The notes beneath the pieces were generated by a model, which was given only the letters and a program-made list of their open reading frames with translations, was not told the DNA's origin and did not search any database. A stretch of DNA of 64,000 nt from Kumtagia sp044326205 (GTDB lineage Bacteria; Pseudomonadota; Alphaproteobacteria; Rhizobiales; Rhizobiaceae), in contig NZ_JBIRCY010000003.1 in the NCBI RefSeq assembly GCF_044326205.1, forward strand, positions 62,001 through 126,000, read 5' to 3'. The position numbers and the translations under genes are program-made. Positions 1-9,149 of the stretch are shown here, one piece after another. How positions within the stretch are numbered: the stretch's first letter is position 1; every line of letters starts with the position of its first letter.

Positions 1-784
1 TAGAAGTCCATTCGCATTCCAGCGAATAGTGGCCCGACTTCATCTGGCCGGCGTAGCCGTAGAGGTTCGGACCCTTCTTGTCAGTGATGGCCTCGGAGTT
101 GTTGTAGAGCTCCTCGAAGGTGGTCGGCGCCTTCAGCCCGAGTTCCTCATAGACGTCCTTGCGGTAGATCATGATGAAGATCGGGATGTCGTAGGGCACG
201 CCGACCCAGTGGTCCTCGTATTTGGCGATGCCGTCCACCAGCGCCGGCAGGAAGTCGTCGATGTTGTAGTTCGGCATGGCAAGGTCCGGCTTGACCGAGA
301 TCTGCTCGCGCGGGTCGAACACGTCTTGGCTGAAACTCGCCGCCCAGCTCTGGTCGATGTAATAGAGGTCGTAGGTGCCGAGCGAGGAGGCGACGTCGAG
401 CGTCAGCTTCTGCAGCACCTGCTCCAGCGGCAGCACCTCGATCTCGACCTTGATGCCGGTCGCTTCCTCGAAATACTTCTTGAGCTGCGAGTTGATCGCA
501 TTGGACGGCGGCGTCGATTCCGTCGCCAGCTTGAGCGTCGTGCCGGCGAACGGTTTGCCGACCTCCTTCAGCCAGGCGATCACCTCCGCCGAGGGCTGTA
601 CGGCTTCCTGCGCCTGCGCGCTGGAGACGCCGAGATACGGCCGCGGGCCGAGGCCCATGCCGAGCGCCCCGGCGCCGAGGCCAAGCTTGCCGGCGAGCCG
701 CAGGAAGTCGCGGCGTCCCATCTCGCCACGGACGAGCTTGTCCGTGATCGAAGACAAATAGAGCTTTCTGTCCTTGTCTTTCAT
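1..784 (-). CDS. ABC transporter substrate-binding protein, sugar/polyol type (partial, C-terminus off left edge)
   Basis: This is the periplasmic binding protein of a carbohydrate or polyol importer; the frame is open to base 1, so about 261 N-terminal codons are present. The start is the ATG at 784-782, preceded by a GAGG-rich stretch. A twin-arginine signal is visible near residue 24 (GRRDFLRLAG), followed by a hydrophobic stretch and an SAQA-type cleavage site, suggesting export in folded form. The mature part has the family-1 extracellular binding-protein pattern (TLKLATES, then YDLYYIDQSW). It is the third transporter gene after two permeases, and the operon also encodes GlpD-like and glycerol-1-phosphate-dehydrogenase-like enzymes, so a polyol ligand is likely. 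The ATPase is not in view and probably lies beyond the left edge. Confidence 0.88.
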   Translation of the reverse strand, partial: MKDKDRKLYLSSITDKLVRGEMGRRDFLRLAGKLGLGAGALGMGLGPRPYLGVSSAQAQEAVQPSAEVIAWLKEVGKPFAGTTLKLATESTPPSNAINSQLKKYFEEATGIKVEIEVLPLEQVLQKLTLDVASSLGTYDLYYIDQSWAASFSQDVFDPREQISVKPDLAMPNYNIDDFLPALVDGIAKYEDHWVGVPYDIPIFIMIYRKDVYEELGLKAPTTFEELYNNSEAITDKKGPNLYGYAGQMKSGHYSLECEWTS

Positions 785-865
785 TCCTCTTCTCCTCCAT
801 TTTCCGGGCGGCGACCTCGCCTCCCGGGTTCATCAACTTCTACCGGCGGATGGACATCCGCCGGA

Positions 866-1747
866 TCACTGCTTCAGCGATCCCATGGTGAGGCCGCGCA
901 CCAGATGGCGCTGCACCAGCATGATGACGATGAAGGCGGGTACGATCGCGGCCGCGCCAAGGGCTGCCATGTTGCCCCAGGCCGTGCCGATCGACGTCAC
1001 GAAGGTCGACGACACCACCGGCACCGTCTTGATGCTGGTCTGGGTCAGCGTCAGCACGAACAGGAACTCGGTCCACGAGAAGATGAAGCACAGCACCGCG
1101 GTGGCGGCGATGCCGCCCTTGGCCATCGGCAGCACGATGCGCCTGAAGATCGTCCAGCGCGACGCGCCGTCGAGCAGCGCGCTCTCGTCGATCTCGGACG
1201 GGATGTCGTCGAAGAAGCTCTTCAGCAGCAGCACGGCGAGCGGCAGGTTCATCAGCCCGTGCACCACGATGATGCCGGTATAGGTGTCGAGCAGGTTGAA
1301 CTGCTTGAAGATGAAGAACATCGGCACGGCCACCGCCACCGGCGGCATCATGCGTGTCGACAGCACCCAGTTGACGAACTGGTGGCGGCCGCGGAAATCC
1401 ATGCGCGACAGCGCGTAGGCGGCAAGCGTCGCCACCACGATCGCCAGCACCGTCGACAGCGAGGCGATGACGATCGAATCCCACAGCCGCGGCGCCATGT
1501 AGAAATTGCCGCCACCGGGCGTCACCACGTCCTGGTCGCCGAAGCCAAAACCCAGCGAGATGCCGAACACCTGCTCGAAATTGCGCACCGTCGGCGGGAA
1601 CTCGAAGAATTTCGGCGGCCAGGAGAAAATATCCTTGGCGTTGCGGAAGGCCACCGACGACCAGAAATAGATCGGGAAGAAGAACAGCCCGACCACCAGC
1701 CATCCGGCGATGGTGCGCAGCGTCCGCTGTCCGGCACTCATGTGCAT
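866..1747 (-). CDS. ABC transporter permease, MalG type
   Basis: Inner-membrane permease of a carbohydrate (CUT1-type) importer, 293 residues, normal length. It has six hydrophobic segments and the cytoplasmic EAA loop near residues 185-205 (SEIDESALLDGASRW...), which docks the ATPase. The start at 1747 lies one base after the stop of the preceding permease; a second ATG six bases further in (1741) is also possible. It is paired with the MalF-type permease upstream and the binding protein downstream. Substrate is inferred from the operon as a polyol or sugar. Confidence 0.9.
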   Translation of the reverse strand: MHMSAGQRTLRTIAGWLVVGLFFFPIYFWSSVAFRNAKDIFSWPPKFFEFPPTVRNFEQVFGISLGFGFGDQDVVTPGGGNFYMAPRLWDSIVIASLSTVLAIVVATLAAYALSRMDFRGRHQFVNWVLSTRMMPPVAVAVPMFFIFKQFNLLDTYTGIIVVHGLMNLPLAVLLLKSFFDDIPSEIDESALLDGASRWTIFRRIVLPMAKGGIAATAVLCFIFSWTEFLFVLTLTQTSIKTVPVVSSTFVTSIGTAWGNMAALGAAAIVPAFIVIMLVQRHLVRGLTMGSLKQ

Positions 1748-1748
1748 G

Positions 1749-2636
1749 TCACCACCTCACCTTGAAGATTTTGATGAAGAGGTTGGCGAGCACCATGATG
1801 ATGACCAGGCTCACCAGGCTGAGCGTGGCGCCGTAGCCCCATTTGATGAAGCTGAAGGTCTGCTGCCAAGCGTAGAGGCTGAGGCTGTAGGTGGCGGTGC
1901 CAGGCCCGCCCGAAGTCATGACGAAGACGTAATCGAAGACGCGGAACAGGTCGATGCCGCGCAGCAGCACCGCGACCGCGATCACCCGCGACATCATCGG
2001 CAGCGTCAGGCGGCGAAACATCTGGAACGACGAGGCGCCGTCGATCATCGCCGCCTCGTAGGGCTCGGCCGGCAGCGAGCGCAGGCCGGCAAGGAAGATC
2101 AGCACCATGAACGGCGTCCATTGCCAGATCTCCGCCAGCAGCACCCCAGCGAGCGCCGTCGACGAGGTGGCGAGGATCGGCGTCGTCTTGTCGAGCAGCC
2201 CGAGCGAATTGAGGATGTAGGTAAGCGCCCCGAACTGCGGGTCCTCCATCAAGAGGAACATCATGCCGGCGATGGCCGGAGGGATGACGAGGGTCAGCGA
2301 CAGGATGGCGCGCAACGCGCCGAAACCCGGCAGTTCGTCGTCGAGCAGCAGCGCGATCGCCATGCCGAGCGCCAGCTCGATCACCAGCGCGATGGCGAAA
2401 TAGGCGAAGGTGACGCCGAGCGAACTCCAGAACCGGGCGTCGTTCCACAGTTGCACCCAGTTGTTGAAGCCGACGAATTGCAGCGCCCGCTTGCGCGGCA
2501 CGAATTCGTGAAAAGACAGCCAGATGTTGTAGATCAGCGGATAGATGGTGAAGACCACCAGCAGGCTGACCAGCGGCAGCAGCCAGGGCATCGGCGAATC
2601 CGAAATCGAGATGCGCTTGACCTGTGCGACGCTCAT
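1749..2636 (-). CDS. ABC transporter permease, MalF type
   Basis: Inner-membrane permease, 295 residues, partner of the MalG-type protein that follows. Membrane segments start near residue 20 and the EAA-type loop is near residues 195-215 (EPYEAAMIDGASSFQMF). A GGAGGAG ribosome site sits about ten bases before the ATG. About 100 bases separate it from the upstream glpD-like gene, with no evident terminator, so co-transcription with the enzyme genes from a promoter near 6.5 kb is plausible. The ligand is not readable from the permease itself. Confidence 0.9.
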   Translation of the reverse strand: MSVAQVKRISISDSPMPWLLPLVSLLVVFTIYPLIYNIWLSFHEFVPRKRALQFVGFNNWVQLWNDARFWSSLGVTFAYFAIALVIELALGMAIALLLDDELPGFGALRAILSLTLVIPPAIAGMMFLLMEDPQFGALTYILNSLGLLDKTTPILATSSTALAGVLLAEIWQWTPFMVLIFLAGLRSLPAEPYEAAMIDGASSFQMFRRLTLPMMSRVIAVAVLLRGIDLFRVFDYVFVMTSGGPGTATYSLSLYAWQQTFSFIKWGYGATLSLVSLVIIMVLANLFIKIFKVRW

Positions 2637-2736
2637 CCCATGCTCACTCCTCCACAGCCGCCCGGTCCGCTCCTTCGGGGTCCGTTCGGCATCCCATCTT
2701 TCTCCGCGCGGCTGCCCGCCCGGTTCACTCCACGTC

Positions 2737-4275
2737 TCAGCCCGCCTGCTTCAGCAACGATGCCACCATCTGCCTCCTGAAATCCTCCAGCCACGTGTCG
2801 AGCGCGGCGATCTGCTCAGCCGTCATATGCAGGCCCGATTTGGTACGCCGCCAGACGATGTCCTCTGCGCTTGCGACATATTCATGGGCGATCAGAAAAC
2901 GCACCTCGGCCTCGCTGAGCGAGCCGCCGAAGTCGCAGCCGAGATCGGCCGCACTCTTCGCCTTGCCGAGGATGGCGCGTGCCTCGGTGCCGTAATGACG
3001 CACCAGCCGCCGCGCTGCGCGCTCGCCGAGAAACGGATAGTCCTGCCTCAGATGCCGGGTGAGCGTATCGGCCCCGTCCACCGGAAAATCGCCGCCGGGC
3101 AGCGGTTTCGTCGCCGTCCAGCCGGCGTGCGCAAGCCAGTCGGGAAATACCTCCGCCAGTCTCTCCAGAGCATCCTCGGCTAGGCAGCGGTAGGTGGTGA
3201 TCTTGCCGCCGAACACCGACAGCAGCGGCGCTTCGTCGTTTCCGGCGTCGAGCGCCAGTACATAGTCGCGCGTCGTCTTCTGCGCGTTCGCCGCGCCGTC
3301 GTCGAACAGCGCACGCACGCCCGAATAGCTCCACACCACGTCGTCCGGCGCCAGCGCCTTGCGGAAATACGAGGAGGCCGCTTCGCAGAGATAGGCGATC
3401 TCTTCCCCGGAAGCCCGCACCGCGCCCGGCTCCCCGGCAAAGTCGCGGTCGGTGGTGCCGATGAGGGTAAAATCCTCTTCATAGGGAATGGCGAAGAAGA
3501 TGCGGCCGTCCGGGTTCTGAAAAATGTAGCAGCGGTCGTGTTCGTAGAGCCGTTTGACCACGATATGCGAGCCCTGCACGAGCCGCAGCGCCCCAGGCGC
3601 CTTAACCTGCGCGACGGAGGACAGCACGCGTTCGGCCCACGGCCCGGCGGCGTTGACGACGGCGCGGGCCTGGATGGTGTAGGCCGGGCCGCCGTCGGCA
3701 TCCTGCATCGTCAGCCGCCACAACCCGCTCTCGCGCCTGGCGGCGGTGCAGCGGGTGCGCGTGCGGATGTCGGCGCCCTTGGATTCGGCGTCGCGCGCAT
3801 TGAGCACCACCAGCCGGTTGTCCTGCACCCAGCAGTCCGAATATTCGAAGCCGACCGACGAGACGTCGTGCAGCGGCGCGCCGAGCGGGTCGCTGGCGAG
3901 CCGCAGCGTGCGGGTGGCAGGCAGCAGCTTCCGCCCGCCGAGATGGTCGTAGATGAACAGGCCGAGCCTCAGCAGCCAGGCCGGCCGCAGCCCCTTGCGG
4001 TGCGGCAGCACGAAACGCAGCGGCCAGATGATGTGCGGCGCGATCGCCCACAGCCGCTCGCGTTCGGTCAGCGCATGGCGCACCAGCTTGAAGTCGTAAT
4101 GCTCGAGATATCGCAGCCCGCCATGGATCAGCTTGGTCGAGGCCGACGACGTCGCCGAGCCGAGGTCGCCCTGCTCGCACAGGAACACGCTCAGTCCACG
4201 CCCGGCCGCATCGCGCGCAATGCCGCATCCGTTGATGCCGCCGCCGATGATGGCAAGGTCGTAGACGCCCGTCAT
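2737..4275 (-). CDS. glpD: FAD-dependent glycerol-3-phosphate dehydrogenase family protein (GlpD-like)
   Basis: A 512-residue membrane-associated flavoprotein of the GlpD family, which oxidises sn-glycerol-3-phosphate to dihydroxyacetone phosphate and passes electrons to quinone; relatives such as EryB oxidise other polyol phosphates. The N-terminal FAD fold is clear (AIIGGGINGCGIARDAAGRG), followed by the family motif STKLIHGGLRYLE near residues 47-60 and the C-terminal DAO_C region. The length is normal. The ATG at 4275 overlaps the stop of the HAD phosphatase gene by four bases, so the two are translationally coupled. In this locus, with an FGGY kinase nearby, the true substrate could be glycerol-3-phosphate or another phosphorylated polyol; I cannot decide from sequence. 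Confidence 0.88.
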   Translation of the reverse strand: MTGVYDLAIIGGGINGCGIARDAAGRGLSVFLCEQGDLGSATSSASTKLIHGGLRYLEHYDFKLVRHALTERERLWAIAPHIIWPLRFVLPHRKGLRPAWLLRLGLFIYDHLGGRKLLPATRTLRLASDPLGAPLHDVSSVGFEYSDCWVQDNRLVVLNARDAESKGADIRTRTRCTAARRESGLWRLTMQDADGGPAYTIQARAVVNAAGPWAERVLSSVAQVKAPGALRLVQGSHIVVKRLYEHDRCYIFQNPDGRIFFAIPYEEDFTLIGTTDRDFAGEPGAVRASGEEIAYLCEAASSYFRKALAPDDVVWSYSGVRALFDDGAANAQKTTRDYVLALDAGNDEAPLLSVFGGKITTYRCLAEDALERLAEVFPDWLAHAGWTATKPLPGGDFPVDGADTLTRHLRQDYPFLGERAARRLVRHYGTEARAILGKAKSAADLGCDFGGSLSEAEVRFLIAHEYVASAEDIVWRRTKSGLHMTAEQIAALDTWLEDFRRQMVASLLKQAG

Positions 4276-5087
4276 GCGGCACCTGCCCGCGCGGCGCGCG
4301 CCGAAAGCAGCCGGTCGGCCACCTCGACGAAGCCGAAGCCGCCTTCGCGCCTAGTCACGTAGGCCGGCTCGGCCTCCATTTCGCCGCGGAATGTCAGCAC
4401 GTTGGCCACACCGCAGGCATTGGGGAAGAATCCGAACATCGGCGCGTCGTTGGGGCTGTCGCCGACGAAGACGATGCGGTCACGATCCTGGTCGATGTCG
4501 ATGCCCAAAATGTCGGCGGCGAAGCGCCGCGACATGGTGAGCTTGTCGTATTGCCCGAACCAGCCGTTGACATGGATGGAGGAGATCTTTGCGACGGCGC
4601 CCTCCTCCTCGAAAATCTCGCGGATGCGGACCACGTCGGCCTTGGCCAGCGCCGGCACGTCCTCGCAGAAATCGATGGCGAGATCCGCCTCGCGGTAGAG
4701 CTGGTCGGCCGACACCGCCGCGCCCGGCACCTCGCGCAGGATGCGTTCGCGCACCGCCTTCAGCCGCTCGCGGTCCTTCGCACGGGTCTCGGCGTCGATG
4801 GCAAAACTGCGGCGCATTTTTCGTGCCGCTGCGTCGTAGGAGAAATAGAAGGCGCCGTTCTCGCCGACCACGCCGGCGACCGGCCACATGCGGGCGATCA
4901 TGTCGCACCAGCCGGCCGGGCGTCCGGTGATCGGCGCCACCGCGATGCCGGCTCCTGTCAGCGCCTCCAGCGCCTCGTAGGCGCAGGCCGGCAGCCGGCC
5001 TTCATGGGTCAGCGTGTCGTCGATATCGGCGAACAGCACCGTGACGCCGGCGGCCGTCTCGATCGGCATGTCGGCGACCGGGCGCAT
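4272..5087 (-). CDS. HAD-superfamily phosphatase (HAD-IIB / Cof-like)
   Basis: A 271-residue cytoplasmic phosphatase of the haloacid dehalogenase superfamily. Motif I with the nucleophilic aspartate is near residue 20 (FADIDDTLTH), motif II is APITGRP near residue 56, and motif IV is VFVGDSPNDAPMF near residue 210. The large insertion between motifs II and III fits the C2-cap (IIB) class that acts on sugar phosphates. It starts three bases after the upstream dehydrogenase stop and overlaps the GlpD-like gene by four bases. Its pairing with an sn-glycerol-1-phosphate-dehydrogenase-like protein suggests a polyol-phosphate substrate; that is inference. Confidence 0.85.
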   Translation of the reverse strand: MRPVADMPIETAAGVTVLFADIDDTLTHEGRLPACAYEALEALTGAGIAVAPITGRPAGWCDMIARMWPVAGVVGENGAFYFSYDAAARKMRRSFAIDAETRAKDRERLKAVRERILREVPGAAVSADQLYREADLAIDFCEDVPALAKADVVRIREIFEEEGAVAKISSIHVNGWFGQYDKLTMSRRFAADILGIDIDQDRDRIVFVGDSPNDAPMFGFFPNACGVANVLTFRGEMEAEPAYVTRREGGFGFVEVADRLLSARAARAGAA

Positions 5088-5090
5088 CGC

Positions 5091-6446
5091 TCAATGCTCC
5101 CCGGCCACAAAATCGTCGAGGATGCCGGCATCGGCGGCAAGGTCGAGGAACGAATAACGGTTGCGCATCTCGCGGCAGTGCAGCACCGCCTCGCGGTAGA
5201 AATCGACGGGCAGGCCGAGGTCGGCGGCGGTCATCGGCCCTTCGGCGGCGGCCAGCAGCCGGCCCATCTCGTCGACGGGAATGACGAAGGCCGACAGCTC
5301 ACGCCTGAGATCAGGCCAAAGCGCTTCAAGCTTCGCGTTGATTTCGGCCACGCCCTTCTCGTCGAAAATCTTCGGCTGGATTTCAGCCCAGCATTGTTCG
5401 GCCACCCCGGCGCCCATGCGGTGGACCATGCCATCGCGGTCGATTTTTGTCGGCCTGATCACTGGCGGTTTGTCGCTGGAAAGCATGAGGCGCTGCAGCC
5501 TACCCATGGTGAGCACGCCGACGCCGACCTGCTGGCCGTGCAGCGTGCCGGGATGGCGGTCGCCCGCAAAACAGTCGATGTAGTGGGAAATCTGGTGCTC
5601 GCCCATTGAGCCGTGATGCGACATGCCGGTCATCGACACGCCGAGCCCGCACAGGGTCAGCACACGGTAGAGGTAGCCATGTGCGGCGATGTCGCCCTTG
5701 GGCAGCAGGCCGGCGCGGGCGTTCAGCGCCTTCTCGTCCTCGTCCTGGAGCGCGTATGGCGCGGTGGCGTAGAGTGAGCCGAGCAGCCGGTGCGACAGCC
5801 ACCAGTCCACCTGCGCGACCGAGCGCACCAGGCAGTCGGCGAAGCCGGCGGCGGCAAGATGTTTCGGCGCGGCGGCCGACACGCCGAGATCGACGAAGAA
5901 GCCCGCCGGCGCCTGCGACGGCAGCGACACTTTCAGCCCGCTCTCCAGCGTGATCGAGGCGGTTGTCGAGGTGTAGCCGTTCATCGAGCCGGCGGTGCCG
6001 AACACGCAGTAGCGGCGGCCATGCTTGGCGGTGACGAATTTGCACAGGTCGTTGATGGTGCCAGAGCCGACGGCGACGACTGCCTCGCTCCGCGCCAGTT
6101 TTTCGCTGAGCAAGTCGATATCGGCCACGGCGGCGTGCGGGTGATCAAGGATGATGGTATCGACCGGGCCGAGCTTCGTCAGCGCCTTGGCAACGCGCGC
6201 GCCCATCGCGTCGAACGTGTCGGCGTCGGCGACGACGGTGAATTTTTCGCCGAGATCGAGCGCGGCCACCAGATCGGCTTCGGCGCCGTCCAGGCTCTCT
6301 TCGATGACGATGCTGTCATAAGGGACGGACGTCGCCTTGCCGGTGTCCGGGCTGACCCAGCGGCCGGCGAGCACGTCGTCGATCAGCGCCGTCCAGCCGC
6401 CGATCGGAGCATCGCTCTCCGCGCTTTTTTTCCTTGCCGTTTCCAT
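5091..6446 (-). CDS. sn-glycerol-1-phosphate dehydrogenase family protein (AraM/EgsA-like)
   Basis: A member of the iron/zinc glycerol-dehydrogenase-like superfamily closest in pattern to AraM/EgsA proteins, which interconvert dihydroxyacetone phosphate and sn-glycerol-1-phosphate with NAD(P)H. Visible features are the nucleotide loop AVGSGTINDLCKF, the metal-binding aspartate in AGFADCLVR, and two histidine-bearing segments, HHGSMGEHQISHYID and HPGTLHGQQVG. From the ATG at 6446 it has 451 residues. An in-frame TTG at 6494 is possible, but it abuts an inverted repeat I read as an operator, so I prefer 6446; neither start has a strong ribosome site. It is the first gene of the leftward operon. 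Confidence 0.82.
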   Translation of the reverse strand: METARKKSAESDAPIGGWTALIDDVLAGRWVSPDTGKATSVPYDSIVIEESLDGAEADLVAALDLGEKFTVVADADTFDAMGARVAKALTKLGPVDTIILDHPHAAVADIDLLSEKLARSEAVVAVGSGTINDLCKFVTAKHGRRYCVFGTAGSMNGYTSTTASITLESGLKVSLPSQAPAGFFVDLGVSAAAPKHLAAAGFADCLVRSVAQVDWWLSHRLLGSLYATAPYALQDEDEKALNARAGLLPKGDIAAHGYLYRVLTLCGLGVSMTGMSHHGSMGEHQISHYIDCFAGDRHPGTLHGQQVGVGVLTMGRLQRLMLSSDKPPVIRPTKIDRDGMVHRMGAGVAEQCWAEIQPKIFDEKGVAEINAKLEALWPDLRRELSAFVIPVDEMGRLLAAAEGPMTAADLGLPVDFYREAVLHCREMRNRYSFLDLAADAGILDDFVAGEH

Positions 6447-6481
6447 GCCTGCAATCAGTCTTTTCTCGTCTTGCGGACAAA

Positions 6482-6538
6482 TGACAGCAGGCAATGACAG
6501 TTGTCAAGACACAAGACAGAGGTCGTTGACAAATGTTA
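6482..6538. promoter_or_regulatory. Divergent promoter region with paired TGACA/TGTCA operators
   Basis: Between the leftward dehydrogenase operon and the rightward SorC regulator lie two similar inverted repeats, TGACA-GT-TGTCA at 6495-6506 and TGACA-AA-TGTTA at 6527-6538, with centres 32 bases (about three helical turns) apart. A further TGACA half-site is at 6482. This spacing suits a tetrameric regulator such as a SorC/DeoR-type protein and suggests that the neighbouring gene controls both directions. Binding is inferred, not shown. Confidence 0.5.
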
Positions 6539-6558
6539 TCGGGATGATCAGATAGGCC

Positions 6559-7545
6559 ATGGCAAACGGCGGGACGGCAGCAAAAACCAGCGGGAATTCC
6601 GAGGCGAGATTGCCGACGGAATTCGACGATGCGGTGATGTGGGCGACGTGGCTCTATTATGCCGACCAGATGACGCAGAGCGAGATCGCCAAAAAACTCA
6701 ACGTGTCGCGCGCCACCATCGTGAACCTTCTCCAGGAGGCCCGCGAACGCGAGATCGTCTCCATCCGGATCAGCCCGCAGGCCTTCGGCCGCACCGCTGT
6801 CGCCCGCGCCCTCATGGACAAATTCGGTCTGGACGGCGTCTTCGTCATCCCGAGCGGCGATGAGCAGAACCTCGTCGACCGGCTGGGCGATGCGGGCGCG
6901 CGCGTGCTGGCCGAACAGATCGAGGATGGCGACACGGTCGGCGTGGCCTGGGGCCGCACGGTGCTGGCGGTGGCCAACCAGATTTCGCTGCCGAAACCGG
7001 CGCGCAATGTGACGGTGGTCCAGGTCGCGGGAAGCTCGACCGGGGAGCCGGAATTCTCAGCGGAATTATGCACGTCGCTGCTGTCGAACCGCATTCAGGC
7101 GCGCTGCGTCAACCTTCTGGCGCCGGCGGTGCTGTCGACGCGCGAGTTGAAGGCGATGCTGCTCGCCGAGCCGGTGCTGGTGAAGCAGTTCGAGCTCATC
7201 CATTCCACCGACCGCATCCTGTTTGGCGTCGGCGATATCGGTGCGCGCAGCACGGTGCGCGTCTCCGGCATCGCCTCGAAGGCCGAGATCGACACCTATG
7301 TCGAGCAGGGAGCCGTCGCGGTCATCATCGGCCGCTTCATCGACACGCATGGCATGCCGATCGGCGGCGACCATGACGACCGCATGGTCGGCATCACGCT
7401 GGACGAACTGAAGCAGGTGAAAAGCCGCATCTGCGTGGCTGGCGGCCCGACCAAGACCGCCGCCATCACCGCGACGCTGGAGGCCGGCTACGCCACCCAT
7501 TTCGTGACGGACATGGCGACGGGAGAAGCTTTGCTGTCCGGCTGA
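6559..7545 (+). CDS. SorC-family sugar-binding transcriptional regulator
   Basis: A 328-residue regulator with an N-terminal helix-turn-helix near residues 35-65 (QSEIAKKLNVSRATIVNLLQEA) and a long C-terminal sugar-phosphate-sensing domain of the SorC/DeoR type, with GVAWGRT near residue 133 and a DxATGEAL-type end. The overall size fits EryD/SorC proteins. It stands divergent from the dehydrogenase/HAD/GlpD/ABC operon and just before the FGGY kinase. The likely role is induction of both units by a phosphorylated polyol. The ATG at 6559 has only a weak ribosome site (GATAGG). Confidence 0.87.
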   Translation: MANGGTAAKTSGNSEARLPTEFDDAVMWATWLYYADQMTQSEIAKKLNVSRATIVNLLQEAREREIVSIRISPQAFGRTAVARALMDKFGLDGVFVIPSGDEQNLVDRLGDAGARVLAEQIEDGDTVGVAWGRTVLAVANQISLPKPARNVTVVQVAGSSTGEPEFSAELCTSLLSNRIQARCVNLLAPAVLSTRELKAMLLAEPVLVKQFELIHSTDRILFGVGDIGARSTVRVSGIASKAEIDTYVEQGAVAVIIGRFIDTHGMPIGGDHDDRMVGITLDELKQVKSRICVAGGPTKTAAITATLEAGYATHFVTDMATGEALLSG

Positions 7546-7640
7546 GGAGACGGACCGCGTCATTCGGGAGAGGCGCCGTCGACCGGGAATTGCCCGCCGC
7601 GACGGCGCGCGAGGAACGAAGCCGCGAGGAGGAGAACTGC

Positions 7641-9134
7641 ATGCAGCCGCACGAAAATTATGTCGTGGGCATCGATTCATCGACCCAGTCGGTCAAGGCG
7701 ATCGCCTGGACAGCGGACGGAACGCCGCGCGCCGAAGGCCGCGCGCCGCACGCGATCAGCACGCCCCAACCGCATCTTGCCGAGCAGAATGCCGAGGACT
7801 GGTGGACCGCCGCGATCACCGCGCTGACTGCCGTCACCCGGCAGGTCGATCCCCATCGCATCGACGGCATCGCCATCTCCAACCAGCGCGAGACCATGGT
7901 GCTTCTCGATGCCGACCGCAAACCGCTCGCCCCCGCGACGCTGTGGCTCGACAGCCGCGCCCGCGCCATGACCAGGGTGCTTTCGGCGGAGATCGGCGGC
8001 GAGCGGCTGCACCAAATCTCCGGCAAGCCGGTGGACGTCATCCCCTGCCTCTACCGGCTGCGCCACTTCAGAGAGCACCAGCCGGAACTGCTTGACCGCG
8101 CCGCGCAAATCCTGAGCGTGCACGACTTCCTGGTGCAGAAGCTGACGGGCGAAGCGGCGGCAAGCTGGACCAGCGCCGACCCCTTCGGCATCTTCGACAT
8201 CCACAGCAAGTTATGGTCCAGCGAGATACTCGACCATCTCGACATTCCGCTATCGAAGCTCCCGCCCTTGCACCGGCCAGGTGTTCAGATCGGCCAAGTT
8301 ACGCCGGCGGCTGCAGCGGCGACCGGGCTGCGGGTCGGAACGCCGGTGTTTGCCGGTGGCGGCGACGGACATAGCGCCGGTCTTGCCGTGGGGGCCACCA
8401 GTCCGGGCGTCGCCTATCTCAATCTCGGCACCGCCGTGGTGGGAGGCCTGTGGTCGGCCACGCCGGAGCTCAGCCGCTACTGGCGCACGCTGGTCTCGCC
8501 CACCGGCGACGGCTACCTGCTCGAAAGCTGCCAGCGCGCCGGCGCCTATTTCGTCAACTGGATGCTGGACAATTTTGCCGGCGGCCACGAGGACGCGAAA
8601 ATATTCGAGCGGCTGGAGGCGCAGGCGCAAAAACTGCCCGTCGGCTCCGGCGGGGTCATGGTCTGCTCCTATTTGATGGGCTGCATGGACCCGCACTGGG
8701 ACGAGAATGCGCGAGCCACCTTCACCGGCATGGGGCCGGAGGCGGGCATGGGCCATCTCTATCGCGCCTCGCTGGAGGCGATCACGCTGGAATTCGCCCG
8801 CGCGCTCGAGCAGATGCGCCGCCAGGATGCGAAGGTCGACCGTGTGCTGGTCATCGGCGGCGGCGCGGGCAGCCCGCTGTGGCTGCACATGGTCGCCGAC
8901 TCCACCGGGCTTCCGGTCATCCGCAGCCTGTCGAACGAGGCCTCGGCGCTGGGCGCCGGCATGTGCGCGGCGATCGGCGCCGGCTGGCACGCCGACTTCG
9001 CCGCCGCTACCCGCGAAATGACAAGGGTTGCCGAGCAGATAGACCCCTCGCCTGCGGCATTTGCCGACTGGCAGGCGCTGTCGGCGAGGCAGGCGAAGGT
9101 TTATGAGGGCATGAGGCTAGCAGGCTCCGCCTGA
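7641..9134 (+). CDS. FGGY-family carbohydrate kinase
   Basis: A 497-residue sugar or polyol kinase that transfers phosphate from ATP to an imported substrate. The N-terminal phosphate loop IDSSTQSVKAIAW is at residues 9-21, the catalytic-domain GGGDGHSAG motif is near residue 240, and the second ATP-binding region VIGGGAGSPLW is near residue 410. Length is normal for xylulokinase-like members. The ATG at 7641 is chosen over an in-frame start at 7590 because GGAGGAG lies six bases before it. It follows the SorC regulator by 95 bases and probably supplies the phosphorylated intermediate used by the enzymes encoded leftward. Confidence 0.87.
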   Translation: MQPHENYVVGIDSSTQSVKAIAWTADGTPRAEGRAPHAISTPQPHLAEQNAEDWWTAAITALTAVTRQVDPHRIDGIAISNQRETMVLLDADRKPLAPATLWLDSRARAMTRVLSAEIGGERLHQISGKPVDVIPCLYRLRHFREHQPELLDRAAQILSVHDFLVQKLTGEAAASWTSADPFGIFDIHSKLWSSEILDHLDIPLSKLPPLHRPGVQIGQVTPAAAAATGLRVGTPVFAGGGDGHSAGLAVGATSPGVAYLNLGTAVVGGLWSATPELSRYWRTLVSPTGDGYLLESCQRAGAYFVNWMLDNFAGGHEDAKIFERLEAQAQKLPVGSGGVMVCSYLMGCMDPHWDENARATFTGMGPEAGMGHLYRASLEAITLEFARALEQMRRQDAKVDRVLVIGGGAGSPLWLHMVADSTGLPVIRSLSNEASALGAGMCAAIGAGWHADFAAATREMTRVAEQIDPSPAAFADWQALSARQAKVYEGMRLAGSA

Positions 9135-9149
9135 TCCTTCGGCACCGAG

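Noticed and set aside
29..1765. 578-codon open frame on the plus strand over the transporter genes
   Set aside because: It lies opposite three clear ABC transporter genes and reads as histidine/arginine/aspartate-rich shadow protein typical of antisense frames in high-GC DNA.
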